Assembly: GCF_020595125.1 (NCBI RefSeq)
Contig: NZ_JACNMS010000003.1
Location: forward strand, 62,001-126,000
Source of the DNA: Jeotgalibacillus aurantiacus
GTDB taxonomy: Bacteria > Bacillota > Bacilli > Bacillales > Jeotgalibacillaceae
Direction: 5' to 3'
DNA length: 64,000 nt
A model generated the notes under the pieces. The model had not been told where the DNA came from, did not search any database, and worked only from the letters and a program-made list of their open reading frames with translations. Below, piece after piece: positions 23,930 to 33,248 of this stretch; position 1 is the stretch's first letter; the number at the start of each line of letters is the position of its first letter. Position numbers and translations under genes: made by a program.

Positions 23930-25972
23930 TCACTCCACGCCTAATTTATCGAACACAAATGCGTAGTATTCGGCCAGTTCTTTGAGTTGGTCGAAGCGGC
24001 CGGATGCGCCGAAGTGGCCGGCGCCCATGTTGGTTTTCAGGACGAGGGTGTTGTTGTCTGTTTTCATGGTGCGCAGTCTGGCGACCCATTTGGCGGGTTC
24101 CCAGTAGGCGACGCGCGGGTCGTTCAGGCCTGTTGTGATGTACAGGTGTGGATAGTCTTTTTCTTCAACATTGTCGTATGGGCTGTAGGATTTCATATAG
24201 TTGTAATCCTCTTCATTTTTCGGATTGCCCCACTCATCCCACTCCAGCGTGGTTAATGGAATCGTTTCATCAAGCATCGTTGTTAGAACGTCAACGAAAG
24301 GCACTTCCGGCACGATTACTTTGAAAAGTGAGCCTTCCATATTCGACACGGCTCCAACAAGCAAGCCGCCTGCACTGCCACCGCGTGCAGCGATTTGATT
24401 AGTTGTGGTGTAGCCTTCTTCGATTAAAAAGCGCGCTACATCGATAAAGTCGTAGAACGAATTGAGTTTTTGATGTGTTTTTCCGTCTTCGTACCAGTGG
24501 CGGCCCATTTCACTTCCGCCGCGCACCTGTGCCGTAACGAAGATCACGCCTTTATCTAAAATCGGCAGACGGTAGGCGTTGAAGTAAGGGTTACTGCTGG
24601 CACCGTACGATCCGTAGCCTGTCAGAATCAGAGGAGCAGGTCCGTTATCAAGTGCAGCTTTTTTATAAACAGCCATCAATGGCACCTTCACGCCGTCACG
24701 TGCAGTAGCCCACAGCTGCTCCTGATGATAATCTTCAGGATGATACGCTCCATTTACCGTTGCGGTGTGAATCGTCTCTTTTTCACCTGTAGCGATCTGT
24801 AAACTGTAAATCGTATCCGGTGTCAGCAGGGATTCGTATTCGACTAAAAGCTCAGGCGAATCATAGCTTTGCCCGCCGGTAATTGAAAGGGTGTACAGTG
24901 ATTCATCCCAGATAAGCTGCTGGAGACTGTTGTCCTCAATTGTCCAGATCTGTGTCAGCCCATTTGCCCGCCCGTAAATGAAGAGCTTACTTAGCGTTGG
25001 ATACACAAACTGAAGGTAGCGGTTTTCATCGTATGGGATTACTTCCTCACGCTTTGAAAAATCCTTTACAGAACAGCGGACAAGCTTGAAATTAAGCGCG
25101 TCTTCATTTGTCAGAATGAGCAGATCCTCACCCCAATGCTCCACATCATACTTGATCCCTCTGCGTCGCTCATCGACAAGCTGAACTGGTGCCAGCGGAT
25201 TTTCAGCATCAACCAGGCGCACCTCATCTGTCATCGTTGACCCTGAATTCACCGTGATATACTTGCCGTTTTGCGTTTTTGAAATGATTAATGCAAACGT
25301 TGAATCCTTTTCTTCATATAAAAGCGTATCAGGTTCCGTGCTGCCAACCTCGTGGCGCCACAAATAGCAAGGGCGCTGCACCTCATCAACCGTTACATAA
25401 AAAAGGTATGTACCGCACTGACTCCACTCCACACTGCTGTAAATATAAACGTCACTGATTTTATCAGACAGCAGCTTACCTGTTTGAAGATCTTTCACGT
25501 AAATCGTATAACGGTCTGAGCCGTCGCGGTTCTCGAGGTAAGCAAGCTTCGTCTGCTCCTCATTCAACCGCTGCAAAGATACGCTCAAATAATCGTCCTC
25601 TCCGGCAAGCTCATTTAAATCAAGAATGATCTCTTCAGACGCTTCAGCTAAAAGTGATCGGTTCGCCGCCTTTTTACGCGCATAAACCGGATACTGCTGC
25701 TCTTTATCATAACGGGAATAATAAAAATACGCCCCGTTTTGAACCGGCACCTTCACCTCAGCCTCAGGCACACGGGCCACCATACCCTCATAAATCTCAT
25801 TCGTCTGCTTTTCAAGAGGCGTCATCACCTCACGATAATACGCATTCTCCTCCTCCAAATACTCAACCACATCCGGATTCGAACGATCCCTCATCCAATA
25901 ATAATCATCCTCCCGCACATCACCATGAATCTCGTGCACAAAAGGCTCGCGTTTTGCTATAGGTACCTTCAT
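23930..25972 (-). CDS. S9A-family oligopeptidase B (prolyl oligopeptidase family)
   Basis: A 680-residue serine peptidase. The N-terminal seven-bladed propeller (~1-400) begins VPIAKREPFVHEIHGD...DDYYWMRDR. The C-terminal alpha/beta hydrolase has the nucleophile in ARGGSAGGLL, Asp in LNDPRVAYWEP and His in GAGHFGASGR. Typical cleavage is after basic residues in short peptides. ATG 25972 has AAGGGAG at 7 nt; the longer frame to 26047 lacks one. Confidence 0.9.
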   Translation of the reverse strand: MKVPIAKREPFVHEIHGDVREDDYYWMRDRSNPDVVEYLEEENAYYREVMTPLEKQTNEIYEGMVARVPEAEVKVPVQNGAYFYYSRYDKEQQYPVYARKKAANRSLLAEASEEIILDLNELAGEDDYLSVSLQRLNEEQTKLAYLENRDGSDRYTIYVKDLQTGKLLSDKISDVYIYSSVEWSQCGTYLFYVTVDEVQRPCYLWRHEVGSTEPDTLLYEEKDSTFALIISKTQNGKYITVNSGSTMTDEVRLVDAENPLAPVQLVDERRRGIKYDVEHWGEDLLILTNEDALNFKLVRCSVKDFSKREEVIPYDENRYLQFVYPTLSKLFIYGRANGLTQIWTIEDNSLQQLIWDESLYTLSITGGQSYDSPELLVEYESLLTPDTIYSLQIATGEKETIHTATVNGAYHPEDYHQEQLWATARDGVKVPLMAVYKKAALDNGPAPLILTGYGSYGASSNPYFNAYRLPILDKGVIFVTAQVRGGSEMGRHWYEDGKTHQKLNSFYDFIDVARFLIEEGYTTTNQIAARGGSAGGLLVGAVSNMEGSLFKVIVPEVPFVDVLTTMLDETIPLTTLEWDEWGNPKNEEDYNYMKSYSPYDNVEEKDYPHLYITTGLNDPRVAYWEPAKWVARLRTMKTDNNTLVLKTNMGAGHFGASGRFDQLKELAEYYAFVFDKLGVE

Positions 25973-26121
25973 CAAAAAACTCCCTTCTATATCTCTGTAT
26001 AAATTCGGAATACATTGGGTGAAATCCTGCCTTACTCTACCAATCACCCATTTTTCTCCTGCTGTATGAATGTTAAGATTGATATAGATGATTGAAATAC
26101 ATAATAAGTGATGTGAGTTTG

Positions 26122-27036
26122 ATGAAGAGTAGGCCGATTTATGTGGAGATTGAGATTGAGGATGAGGTTGAGAAGGTGTGGACGTATAGCCAGGATCCCG
26201 GGCTGCATGAGCAGTGGGATATGCGTTTTTCTTCCATTACGTATAATGAAAAGCCGCCTGGTGATGAGGTTCAGACATTTACTTATTCGACGAAGGTAAT
26301 GCCGGGGCTTGAGGTTTCAGGCTGGGGTGAGAGTAAGGGGACGCATGAGAAGGAGAGTGGTGAAAAGACGTCTGCGCTGCATTTTGGGACGGAGCAGGTG
26401 ATCTCACCGATTGCGGAAGGAAAGGGATATTGGAAGTACATTCCTCACGAAAAGGGAACGACTTTTCTGACGCAGTATGATTATGACGTCCGGTTTGGTT
26501 CGGCGGGAAGGCTGTTCGACCGACTATTTCGTCCCCTGATGGGATGGGGAACGGCGTTGAGTTTTGATGTGCTTAAAAGATGGATTGAGACAGGCGAACG
26601 TCCTGGCACGCAATATCGCCGTTTCTTTTCGTTTTATGCGATCTGCCTGCTGTTTTCATTTGTGTGGGTGTACCAGGGACTTGTGCCAAAGGTGCTCACG
26701 CAGCATCCATTAGAGGTGAGCATGCTGATGCAGCTTTCGCCATTTACACAAGCGCAGGCTGAGACTGCTGTGCTCTGGGTTGGCCTGGCGGAGATACTGT
26801 TTGCCTGCTTCTGGCTGGTGCCAGGTCTGCAGAAGTGGCTTTTGAGACTGCAGGTCGTCGTTTTTCCATTGTTGACGATAAGCGCCGTCTTATCAGCACC
26901 ATCCGTTGCAACAGCGCCATTCAATGTTATTACGCTCAATGTGACGCTGTGGGTGCTCTCAATCATAGGGCTCCTGCTCACTCAACAGCTGCCGACTGCG
27001 AAAAGCTGTAAAAGAAAGCGGGGGAAGAAGGCGTGA
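26122..27036 (+). CDS. SRPBCC domain + DoxX-like membrane protein (YndG-like)
   Basis: A 304-residue protein (314 from a TTG at 26092; neither start has a strong ribosome binding site). Residues ~1-155 look like a START/SRPBCC ligand-binding domain; residues ~160-290 hold four TM segments of a DoxX-like domain. Position and neighbours match the B. subtilis yndG-yndH-yndJ arrangement. Function is unknown. The stop overlaps the next GTG by 4 nt. Confidence 0.7.
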   Translation: MKSRPIYVEIEIEDEVEKVWTYSQDPGLHEQWDMRFSSITYNEKPPGDEVQTFTYSTKVMPGLEVSGWGESKGTHEKESGEKTSALHFGTEQVISPIAEGKGYWKYIPHEKGTTFLTQYDYDVRFGSAGRLFDRLFRPLMGWGTALSFDVLKRWIETGERPGTQYRRFFSFYAICLLFSFVWVYQGLVPKVLTQHPLEVSMLMQLSPFTQAQAETAVLWVGLAEILFACFWLVPGLQKWLLRLQVVVFPLLTISAVLSAPSVATAPFNVITLNVTLWVLSIIGLLLTQQLPTAKSCKRKRGKKA

Positions 27037-27644
27037 CCATTTATTCAACCTTGTTGGGCGATGATTTTCAAAAGCTGCACCCGAAGCTTCAGCATCGCTA
27101 CGCACTTCCTTTAGATGACATGTTTTTTGCGGAAGGCGTGATGAGCCGGATTCAAAATGGAGGCTGGCTGCTTTCTCCGTTTTTTCGCGTGGCATCCAGG
27201 ATCAATTTTTTATTTTCGGAAAGCGGAGAAAAGATCCCATTTTCAATCGCAAATTGCTGCACTATCAATCAAAACGGGGAAGCGGAGGTGGCATGGGAAA
27301 GAACCTTTCATTTTCCAAAAGCGGTCCGCAAATTTAACGCGAAAATGACGGTGGATTTAGAAAGAAAGCTCGTGAAGGATTATCTTGGTGACGTGCCGTT
27401 TTTCTATTCAGACCTGAACTTTAACGTGACAAAGGACGGCTTCTTACTGATCACATCAGGGGTGCAAAAAATTGTGCTTGGCAGGAAAGAGCTCATACTT
27501 CCTGGTCCGCTAAATGGTCGTGTGACGGTGCTTGAAGGTTACGATGATGAGAAAGACGTGTACACCATTCACGTATCTATTTACAACGATTTGCTGGGGA
27601 GGGTGATGATGTATGCCGGGAAATTTAAAGAAAGCACTTATTAA
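27033..27644 (+). CDS. DUF4166 protein (YndH-like)
   Basis: A 203-residue protein with features of the DUF4166 family (FSIANCCTINQNGEAEVAWERTF...). No TM segment and no catalytic motif is visible. It is translationally coupled to the genes on both sides (4-nt and 32-nt overlaps). Confidence 0.7.
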   Translation: MTIYSTLLGDDFQKLHPKLQHRYALPLDDMFFAEGVMSRIQNGGWLLSPFFRVASRINFLFSESGEKIPFSIANCCTINQNGEAEVAWERTFHFPKAVRKFNAKMTVDLERKLVKDYLGDVPFFYSDLNFNVTKDGFLLITSGVQKIVLGRKELILPGPLNGRVTVLEGYDDEKDVYTIHVSIYNDLLGRVMMYAGKFKESTY

Positions 27645-29175
27645 TCCCCTGATTTTATGTGGGATTTTCTTACTGGGTATCAGTGTGCTCGTTCAAAATC
27701 ATGAAGGCCATAGCTATTATCTCACGGCTGCTCAGCTGGTTTTTGTGCCGGCGCTGATTCATTTGATCGTGCCGTTACGTTCATTTGAAAAAGTGATCAT
27801 CGCAATCGGCATGGTGAGTGTGACGCTCATCAGTCTTGGCATGCCTTTTAGTGTGGCAGTCGCATGTTCCGCGGTCTATCTTTTTTATACTTTTTGGGTA
27901 GCCTGGAAGGGACTCGAGCGGTTTTTAAAACGTGGTTTTACGAATGTGCCTGAAATCCTGATTGACCTTGGTTTTATGTATCTGGCCATCGGGGGAATGT
28001 GGTTTTTCGCCCATGTGAGCGGAATCGATACCGGATTTAGCGAAATGCTGACCTGGCTGACAGGCATTCACTTTCATTATTCTGCGTTTATGCTTTGTGT
28101 GTCTGTTGGTCTGCTTGGCCGTTTGAACATGAAGAGGGTGTACAAGATATGTGCACTGATTATCGGGACCGGGCCGATTACGGTGGCGCTTGGGATTACG
28201 TTTTCAACCACAATAGAAATTATTTCAGTATCACTTTATGTGCTTGCGATTTATATCCTGACATTTTACAGCTTCCGGATCACCTTTCCGCGTGGTCAGG
28301 CTTTACTCGTCCGGATTCCTTACGTGACGCTGTGTTTCACGATTGCCTGGTCCTTTTTGTATGCCTATGGAAATTTCGCCGGTCAGGCTGTGGTGACGAT
28401 TCCAACGATGCTTGTCGTACACGGGCTTCTGAATTGCGTGCTGTTTGGCTCGTTTACTGTGATTGGCTGGGCGCTAAATGTGCCTGACTCAACACACCAA
28501 TCACCTCATTTTCCGGTGAGCCGGATTCGCGGGAAGCTAAAAGAGACCGGTGATCCGCATCGCGGGCTTGTGGATGAGATGGGAAACTATGTTGATAAAG
28601 AGAAACTGCCTGCTGAAGTTGTTCGGTTTTATGAACAGACAGAGCAGTTCAAGCTCTCCGCCTCTGTGAAATGGGCACCGTGGTTTAAGCCGTTTGCGTT
28701 TATTTATAAAGGGATCAGCGGGAAAATCGGACAGATCAATCTGCCTTATTCATCTCAAAAAGTGGAGATGACTGGGGATATTTTGCTGGTTGATGAACAG
28801 CTTGATAGCAGAAGCAGACCACGCGTCTGGCATAGAAGGATTGGTGAAGAGACGGTATTTACCGCGATTTACTCAAGCCACCAAACTGCTGGACAAACCT
28901 ACATGAACATCGCGCTGCCACTGCCGTTCTCAACCATGCACGGAATCCTGAAGCTAACGGCAAAAAACGGGAAACTCCATCTCACAAGCGCTGCAGAAGG
29001 CGACGCAGGCACCTACCTCGCCATCGGCCCATACCTGCCAAAGCTGCCCCTGCACGAACGCTTCGTCCTGCAAGAAACCTGCGGAAAACTCACCGCCACA
29101 CACGACATGACCATCTTCGGCCTGCATTTTTTGCATATCGATTATGAGATTGAGCGCAGGGAAGAAGCAGTGTAG
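27613..29175 (+). CDS. yndJ: YndJ-like membrane protein
   Basis: A 520-residue protein. The first ~290 residues contain about eight TM segments, and the C-terminal ~230 are soluble with a beta-rich look (KWAPWFKPFAFIYK..., HRRIGEETVF). This fits YndJ. With the two preceding genes it makes a three-gene operon whose products share the theme of membrane plus lipid-binding-like domains. A role in lipid handling is my inference. Confidence 0.72.
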   Translation: MPGNLKKALINPLILCGIFLLGISVLVQNHEGHSYYLTAAQLVFVPALIHLIVPLRSFEKVIIAIGMVSVTLISLGMPFSVAVACSAVYLFYTFWVAWKGLERFLKRGFTNVPEILIDLGFMYLAIGGMWFFAHVSGIDTGFSEMLTWLTGIHFHYSAFMLCVSVGLLGRLNMKRVYKICALIIGTGPITVALGITFSTTIEIISVSLYVLAIYILTFYSFRITFPRGQALLVRIPYVTLCFTIAWSFLYAYGNFAGQAVVTIPTMLVVHGLLNCVLFGSFTVIGWALNVPDSTHQSPHFPVSRIRGKLKETGDPHRGLVDEMGNYVDKEKLPAEVVRFYEQTEQFKLSASVKWAPWFKPFAFIYKGISGKIGQINLPYSSQKVEMTGDILLVDEQLDSRSRPRVWHRRIGEETVFTAIYSSHQTAGQTYMNIALPLPFSTMHGILKLTAKNGKLHLTSAAEGDAGTYLAIGPYLPKLPLHERFVLQETCGKLTATHDMTIFGLHFLHIDYEIERREEAV

Positions 29176-29204
29176 AGGAAGGGTCTGACCCCTGAACTCT
29201 ATCC
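29171..29204. repeat. REP-like element
   Basis: GTAGAGGAAGGGTCTGACCCCTGAACTCTA, overlapping the yndJ-like stop. It flanks array family B on the left. Confidence 0.65.
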
Positions 29205-29214
29205 AGATCTAAAC

Positions 29215-29345
29215 ATATGGAGGTTCGCAGGATTTTGATCGTTGTTCGTAAAAAACCGGCGATGATTCGTAGAATGCTGGGGATGGTTCACAAAATAAGA
29301 GGATCGGTTCGCAAAATTTCAGGTTACGTTCCAAGAATTGTGTCA
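29215..29345 (+). repeat. 21-bp-period array, family B
   Basis: Six units of 20-23 bp built on the word GGTTCGCAAAAT (variants GTTCGTAAAA, ATTCGTAGAAT, GGTTCACAAAAT) followed by ~10 variable bases. There is no sequence identity with family A, but the architecture is the same. REP-like elements flank it on both sides. Confidence 0.75.
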
Positions 29346-29359
29346 TTTGACCTATGAGT

Positions 29360-29393
29360 TTAGAGGTGGGGTCTGTCCCAAAGTCTGCGCTCG
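29360..29393. repeat. REP-like element
   Basis: TTAGAGGTGGGGTCTGTCCC...AAAGTCTGCGCT, just upstream of the GNAT ribosome binding site. Confidence 0.6.
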
Positions 29394-29411
29394 ACGAAAG
29401 GAGATATCTGA

Positions 29412-29816
29412 ATGGAATGGTCAAAAAGCATGTACAGAGTTAGTGATGACGTAGCACTCTTGGATATTCATAGAGTCCATGAGCTTCTTTCAAGTACTTA
29501 TTGGGCTAAAGACAGGTCATTAGAAATGATTGAAAAAACCGTTGCGCATTCTATGGCTTTTGGTGTCTATAAAAATGAGAAACTGATCGGTTTCGCAAGG
29601 GTGATTACAGATCAAGCCGTTTTCTCCTGGGTGATGGATGTAGTCATAGATGCCGACTACAGAGGTGATGGGCTCGGACAATGGTTAATGGAATGCATAC
29701 TCGCCCACCCGTCCATCAAGCACACCGCCTTTGCCCTGGCCACTTCTGATGCACAAGGGTTTTACAATAAATTCAATTTCAAAAATAATGAATGTATGAC
29801 GAGACCATTAGGGTAG
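29412..29816 (+). CDS. GNAT acetyltransferase
   Basis: A 134-residue GNAT protein. The acetyl-CoA binding segment is VVIDADYRGDGLGQWLMECIL (R-x-x-G-x-G/A type, residues ~76-96), with LATSDAQGFYNKFNF as the C-terminal core motif. AAAGGAG precedes the ATG. The substrate is unknown. Confidence 0.88.
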   Translation: MEWSKSMYRVSDDVALLDIHRVHELLSSTYWAKDRSLEMIEKTVAHSMAFGVYKNEKLIGFARVITDQAVFSWVMDVVIDADYRGDGLGQWLMECILAHPSIKHTAFALATSDAQGFYNKFNFKNNECMTRPLG

Positions 29817-29873
29817 AGAAAGAGTCTGACCCCAAGTCTACGGTAGATTTGGGGACAGACTCTGATACTACAG
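29812..29873. repeat. Two adjacent REP-like elements
   Basis: GTAGAGAAAGAGTCTGACCCCAAGTCTACG followed at once by GTAGATTTGGGGACAGACTC. The two are inverted relative to each other and overlap the GNAT stop. Confidence 0.65.
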
Positions 29874-29908
29874 ACATTTACACCAATCATTCATAGATCA
29901 TTCGTGCA

Positions 29909-30790
29909 TCAAGATTCTTCAAAAGCCAGATTCACCGGTTCATCAAGTATCACAATCTCAGTCTGCAAATTAGTAGTCGGGGTTTTTTCGTCCACTTCTT
30001 CAAATGTCACGCTGTCAGCCCAGATGCAGCCGGGCCCGGAGAGGATCATGCCAAAAGAGATAACCGCGCTGTTTTCCGGGATGTCCAGCACGATGGTGTA
30101 ATGGTTCCAGTTTGAAGTGCTCTGGATCGGACGATCACTCATATTATCAAACTGCAGCACTTCCTCAGAGGCACTATCCACCCGCATCCACAATGAAGCC
30201 ATATGCTTCACGTCTTCTGTCTTCAAGAAAGCAGACAGCTTCATTCTTTTCCCGCGGTAGCGATCAGCCTTGAATTGTTGCATCATCGTGGCGAATTCAC
30301 CCTCTGCAGGCGTAACGGTCTTCGACTTCAGATATCCGGATTGCTTCCCCTGGTGAACCGTCTCTACATCAGCACCCATTTCATAATTAAATGGATGACT
30401 GCCACTCAAAAACCAGCCTTTTAACGTTTCTTCCATTTGCTCTTCCTCCTTCATCTTCATTAAACTCATCATTTGCCTGCGATATTGCCCGGGCGGAAAC
30501 CCGTACACCTTCTTAAAAGCCCGCGTAAATACTTCCTGAGAATCAAAACAGAAGTGCATGGCGATATCAATGATCCGCTCATCCGTATGTATCAGCGCCA
30601 TAGCAGCATTCGTCAGCCGCCTCAGTCGCAAATACTCCGTAAAAGACATCCCCACCGCACCCTGAAATAGTCGATGAAAATGAAACTTCGAAAATCCTGA
30701 CTGTGCAGCAATATCCTCAGCCGTCACCTCCTCATGCAAATGTCCCTCAATCCACTCAATCGTCCTTCGAATCATCACATCATTCGTCAT
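29909..30790 (-). CDS. AraC-family regulator with C-terminal carbohydrate-binding-like domain
   Basis: A 293-residue protein. The N-terminal double helix-turn-helix (~5-105) shows AAQSGFSKFHFHRLFQGAVGMSF and FDSQEVFTRAFKKVYGFPPGQYR. The C-terminal part (~135-290) looks like a jelly-roll, similar to those placed after AraC domains in some Bacillales proteins. ATG 30790 has AGGTGA at ~5 nt; the frame extends to 30901 without a better site. Confidence 0.82.
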   Translation of the reverse strand: MTNDVMIRRTIEWIEGHLHEEVTAEDIAAQSGFSKFHFHRLFQGAVGMSFTEYLRLRRLTNAAMALIHTDERIIDIAMHFCFDSQEVFTRAFKKVYGFPPGQYRRQMMSLMKMKEEEQMEETLKGWFLSGSHPFNYEMGADVETVHQGKQSGYLKSKTVTPAEGEFATMMQQFKADRYRGKRMKLSAFLKTEDVKHMASLWMRVDSASEEVLQFDNMSDRPIQSTSNWNHYTIVLDIPENSAVISFGMILSGPGCIWADSVTFEEVDEKTPTTNLQTEIVILDEPVNLAFEES

Positions 30791-31080
30791 CTTGTCACCT
30801 GCCTTAATCAAATCATAGCAAAACGAATCCAAGGGTTTTTGACTTTTTTTGCTAAAGACGTTATTCCGATGAAAAAGAGAATTTAGGCGTTGTTTACACA
30901 AATGGTTTTAAATAGAAAATAAAAGGGTAAGTGTTTTAAATGTTAGCGGAATAGATAACATTTTTTCACAATAAAATTTTTCCGAGATAATATAAATGAT
31001 GTCGAATATGTGCTAAACTAAGTCGACATTATTTTATTTATCTAATTATGTCTAAAAATTCAAAAGAGAGGAGTGTTTTT

Positions 31081-31446
31081 ATGCAGTGGTATTTAAAAGT
31101 ATTAAAAAACTATGTAACTTTTAGCGGGAGAGCGAGAAGAAAAGAGTTTTGGATGTTTAATTTAATTAATTTTCTTATTGTGTTAGCTCTTTCAGTTGTT
31201 GAACTAGTTCTGGAAATTCCGGCTTTCTTATCTGGTATCTACTCGTTGGCCATTATTTTACCATCTTTGGCTGTAACGGTTCGTCGTTTGCATGATATCG
31301 GAAAAAGCGGATGGTGGATTTTGATTTCTCTGGTACCTCTTGTAGGTGCAATTATTCTATTAGTTTTCGAATGTTTAGATAGTGTACCAGACAATCAATA
31401 CGGACCAAATCCAAAATCCGGTGCTGCAAGTGATATCGCAATATAA
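31081..31446 (+). CDS. DUF805 membrane protein
   Basis: A 121-residue DUF805 protein: the family opening QWYLKVLKNYVTFSGRARRKEFW, three to four TM segments, and the C-terminal VRRLHDIGKSGWW and DNQYGPNP motifs. ATG 31081 follows GAGAGGAG. Function is unknown in general. Confidence 0.88.
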   Translation: MQWYLKVLKNYVTFSGRARRKEFWMFNLINFLIVLALSVVELVLEIPAFLSGIYSLAIILPSLAVTVRRLHDIGKSGWWILISLVPLVGAIILLVFECLDSVPDNQYGPNPKSGAASDIAI

Positions 31447-31455
31447 TAAAAGAGT

Positions 31456-31490
31456 GGTTGTTCCTGATTGCGGGAGCAGCCGTTTTTTTA
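31456..31490 (+). terminator. Hairpin terminator after DUF805
   Basis: 9-bp stem including two G-U pairs (31456-31464 with 31473-31481), then seven T. Confidence 0.75.
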
Positions 31491-31525
31491 ATTTGGTAGA
31501 ATTCCCAATGCGCTCTCTCATGATT

Positions 31526-31595
31526 AACCTCCTGCACAAAGGGAAAACACTTTTCGACGTGTTTTTTCACGTTACATAAAAGTGAGCAGGAGGTT
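31526..31595 (+). promoter_or_regulatory. Nested leader hairpin masking the adh ribosome binding site
   Basis: AACCTCCTGC (31526-31535) is an exact complement of GCAGGAGGTT (31586-31595), which contains the Shine-Dalgarno sequence. Inside, CACTTTT (31548-31554) pairs with AAAAGTG (31578-31584), and ACGTG (31557-31561) with CACGT (31568-31572) around six T. The RNA could block translation until something opens it. The DNA could also be an operator. Confidence 0.6.
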
Positions 31596-31600
31596 TTATG

Positions 31601-32641
31601 ATGGTAACAGCGAAAGCGAGAGCGGTGGATGGTCCGAAGGATTCTTTTCGTGCTGCTGAGATTGAACGCCGGGCGTTAGATGCAACGGATGTATTGATTG
31701 AGATTAAGTTTGCGGGCATTTGCCACTCGGACATTCATACAGCGCATGGTGAATGGGGCGAGGTTCAGTATCCGCTCGTTCCCGGACATGAAATCGCCGG
31801 GATTGTCACTGAGGTAGGTAAAGATGTGAAGAAGTACAAGGTTGGCGATCGTGTAGGGGTCGGCTGTATGGTCGATTCGTGCGGTAAATGTAAGAACTGC
31901 CAGGAAGGTGAGGAGCAGTATTGCTTAGAGGGCAATATCCCAACCTACGCCGGCGTTGATAAATACGGTGATTATACCCAGGGCGGTTACTCTACGCACA
32001 TCGTTGTCACAGAGGATTTTGTTCTGAAGATTCCGGATAATATTCCGCTTGATAAAGCTGCGCCACTGCTATGCGCAGGTATTACAACGTACTCACCTTT
32101 AAACCACTGGAACGCCGGTCCTGATAAAAAAGTGGCTGTCATCGGAATGGGCGGACTTGGCCATATGGCGGTTAAAATTGCACACGCCATGGGATCTGAA
32201 GTGACCGTTCTGTCTCAGACGCTCAATAAACAGGAAGACGGCATGAAATTCGGTGCAAGTGAGTACTATGCAACGAGTGAAAAAGAAACATTCGAAAAGC
32301 TTGCCGGTAAATTTGATCTGATCATCAATACGGTCAGCGCAAAGATTGATATGAATCAGTATTTGTCACTGCTTGACCTGAACGGTACACTTGTAAACGT
32401 AGGTGCACCGGCAGAACCGCTTGATATCAACGTGTTCTCACTTATTCCGCACCGACGCTCATTCGCAGGCTCACTAATCGGAGGTATTCGTGAAACACAG
32501 GAAATGCTCGACTTCTGTGCCGAACACGACATCGCTCCGCAAATCGAAGTCATCTCAGCAGACGACATCGATAAAGCCTACGACCGCGTACTCAAATCAG
32601 ACGTCAAATACCGTTTTGTGATTGATACAAGCACGATCTAA
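31601..32641 (+). CDS. Zinc-dependent alcohol dehydrogenase (cinnamyl-alcohol-dehydrogenase-like / AdhA)
   Basis: A 346-residue MDR enzyme. Catalytic zinc ligands: Cys in [15 protein letters not shown] and GHE in PGHEIAG. Structural zinc: four cysteines in [20 protein letters not shown]. The Rossmann motif is [17 protein letters not shown]. Relatives reduce aldehydes with NADPH and, in B. subtilis, are induced by aldehydes via a MerR-type regulator; none is adjacent here. Tandem ATG codons occur at 31598 and 31601, and the second has better spacing to GGAGG. Confidence 0.9.
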   Translation: MVTAKARAVDGPKDSFRAAEIERRALDATDVLIEIKFAGICHSDIHTAHGEWGEVQYPLVPGHEIAGIVTEVGKDVKKYKVGDRVGVGCMVDSCGKCKNCQEGEEQYCLEGNIPTYAGVDKYGDYTQGGYSTHIVVTEDFVLKIPDNIPLDKAAPLLCAGITTYSPLNHWNAGPDKKVAVIGMGGLGHMAVKIAHAMGSEVTVLSQTLNKQEDGMKFGASEYYATSEKETFEKLAGKFDLIINTVSAKIDMNQYLSLLDLNGTLVNVGAPAEPLDINVFSLIPHRRSFAGSLIGGIRETQEMLDFCAEHDIAPQIEVISADDIDKAYDRVLKSDVKYRFVIDTSTI

Positions 32642-32655
32642 TAAACACTGTCAGG

Positions 32656-32686
32656 GATGAAGCGCCATGGGTGCTTCATCTTTTTT
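32656..32686 (+). terminator. Hairpin terminator after adh
   Basis: 8-bp stem GATGAAGC/GCTTCATC (32656-32663, 32673-32680) then six T. Confidence 0.85.
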
Positions 32687-32696
32687 AGTGTGGGGC

Positions 32697-32915
32697 AGGC
32701 GATTTTGGAACAATACAATTAAATGTTGAAATAGTACAATTCTATTTTGAAACATAACAATTCCGGGGTGAAGCGATACAAAAACGTTGGTTTGAAAGGC
32801 TAACGATACAATAAAAATCTGAAACGATACATATATTTTCCGGAACGCGATAAATAAAAATCGAAACGATTGAATAACCCGAGCGAACGTTACAATTCCA
32901 CTCAGCACGCCCACA
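32697..32915 (-). repeat. 21-bp-period array, family A, copy 4
   Basis: Opposite orientation to copies 1-3. It is near-identical over its whole length, including the flanking CACTCAGCACGCCCACACGG, to copy 5, which starts about 250 bp downstream. Confidence 0.85.
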
Positions 32916-32949
32916 CGGAAAGGCCTCTTGCTCTTCTGTGGTGGTAGGC

Positions 32950-33170
32950 TTTAGAACAATACAATTAAATGTTGAAACAGTACAATTCTATTTTGAAACA
33001 TAACAATTCCACGGTGAATCAATACAAAAACGTTGGCCCAAAAGGCTAACGATACAATAAAAATCTGAAACGATACATATATTTCCTGGAACGCGACAAA
33101 TAAAAATTGAAACGATTGAATAACCCGAGCGAACGTTACAATTCCACTCAGCACGCCCACACGGAACCGA
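32950..33170 (-). repeat. 21-bp-period array, family A, copy 5 (tandem with copy 4)
   Basis: Differs from copy 4 at scattered single positions, about 90 percent or more identical by eye. The two form a direct tandem duplication before the two-component operon. Confidence 0.85.
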
Positions 33171-33248
33171 CCCCAACTCGCCGGACCCCACCCCTCAAAA
33201 TATGGTATTCTATCCCTATAACATAACAAAATCAGGTGGTTTTAGAAG

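Noticed and set aside
28095-28487. 130-codon Cys/Trp-rich reading inside the yndJ-like gene
   Set aside because: Out of frame with a well-supported membrane protein; composition is that of a shifted TM-coding sequence.
32651-33229. Minus-strand readings with IVLFQ-like repeats upstream of the two-component genes
   Set aside because: Same reason: arrays A4 and A5.
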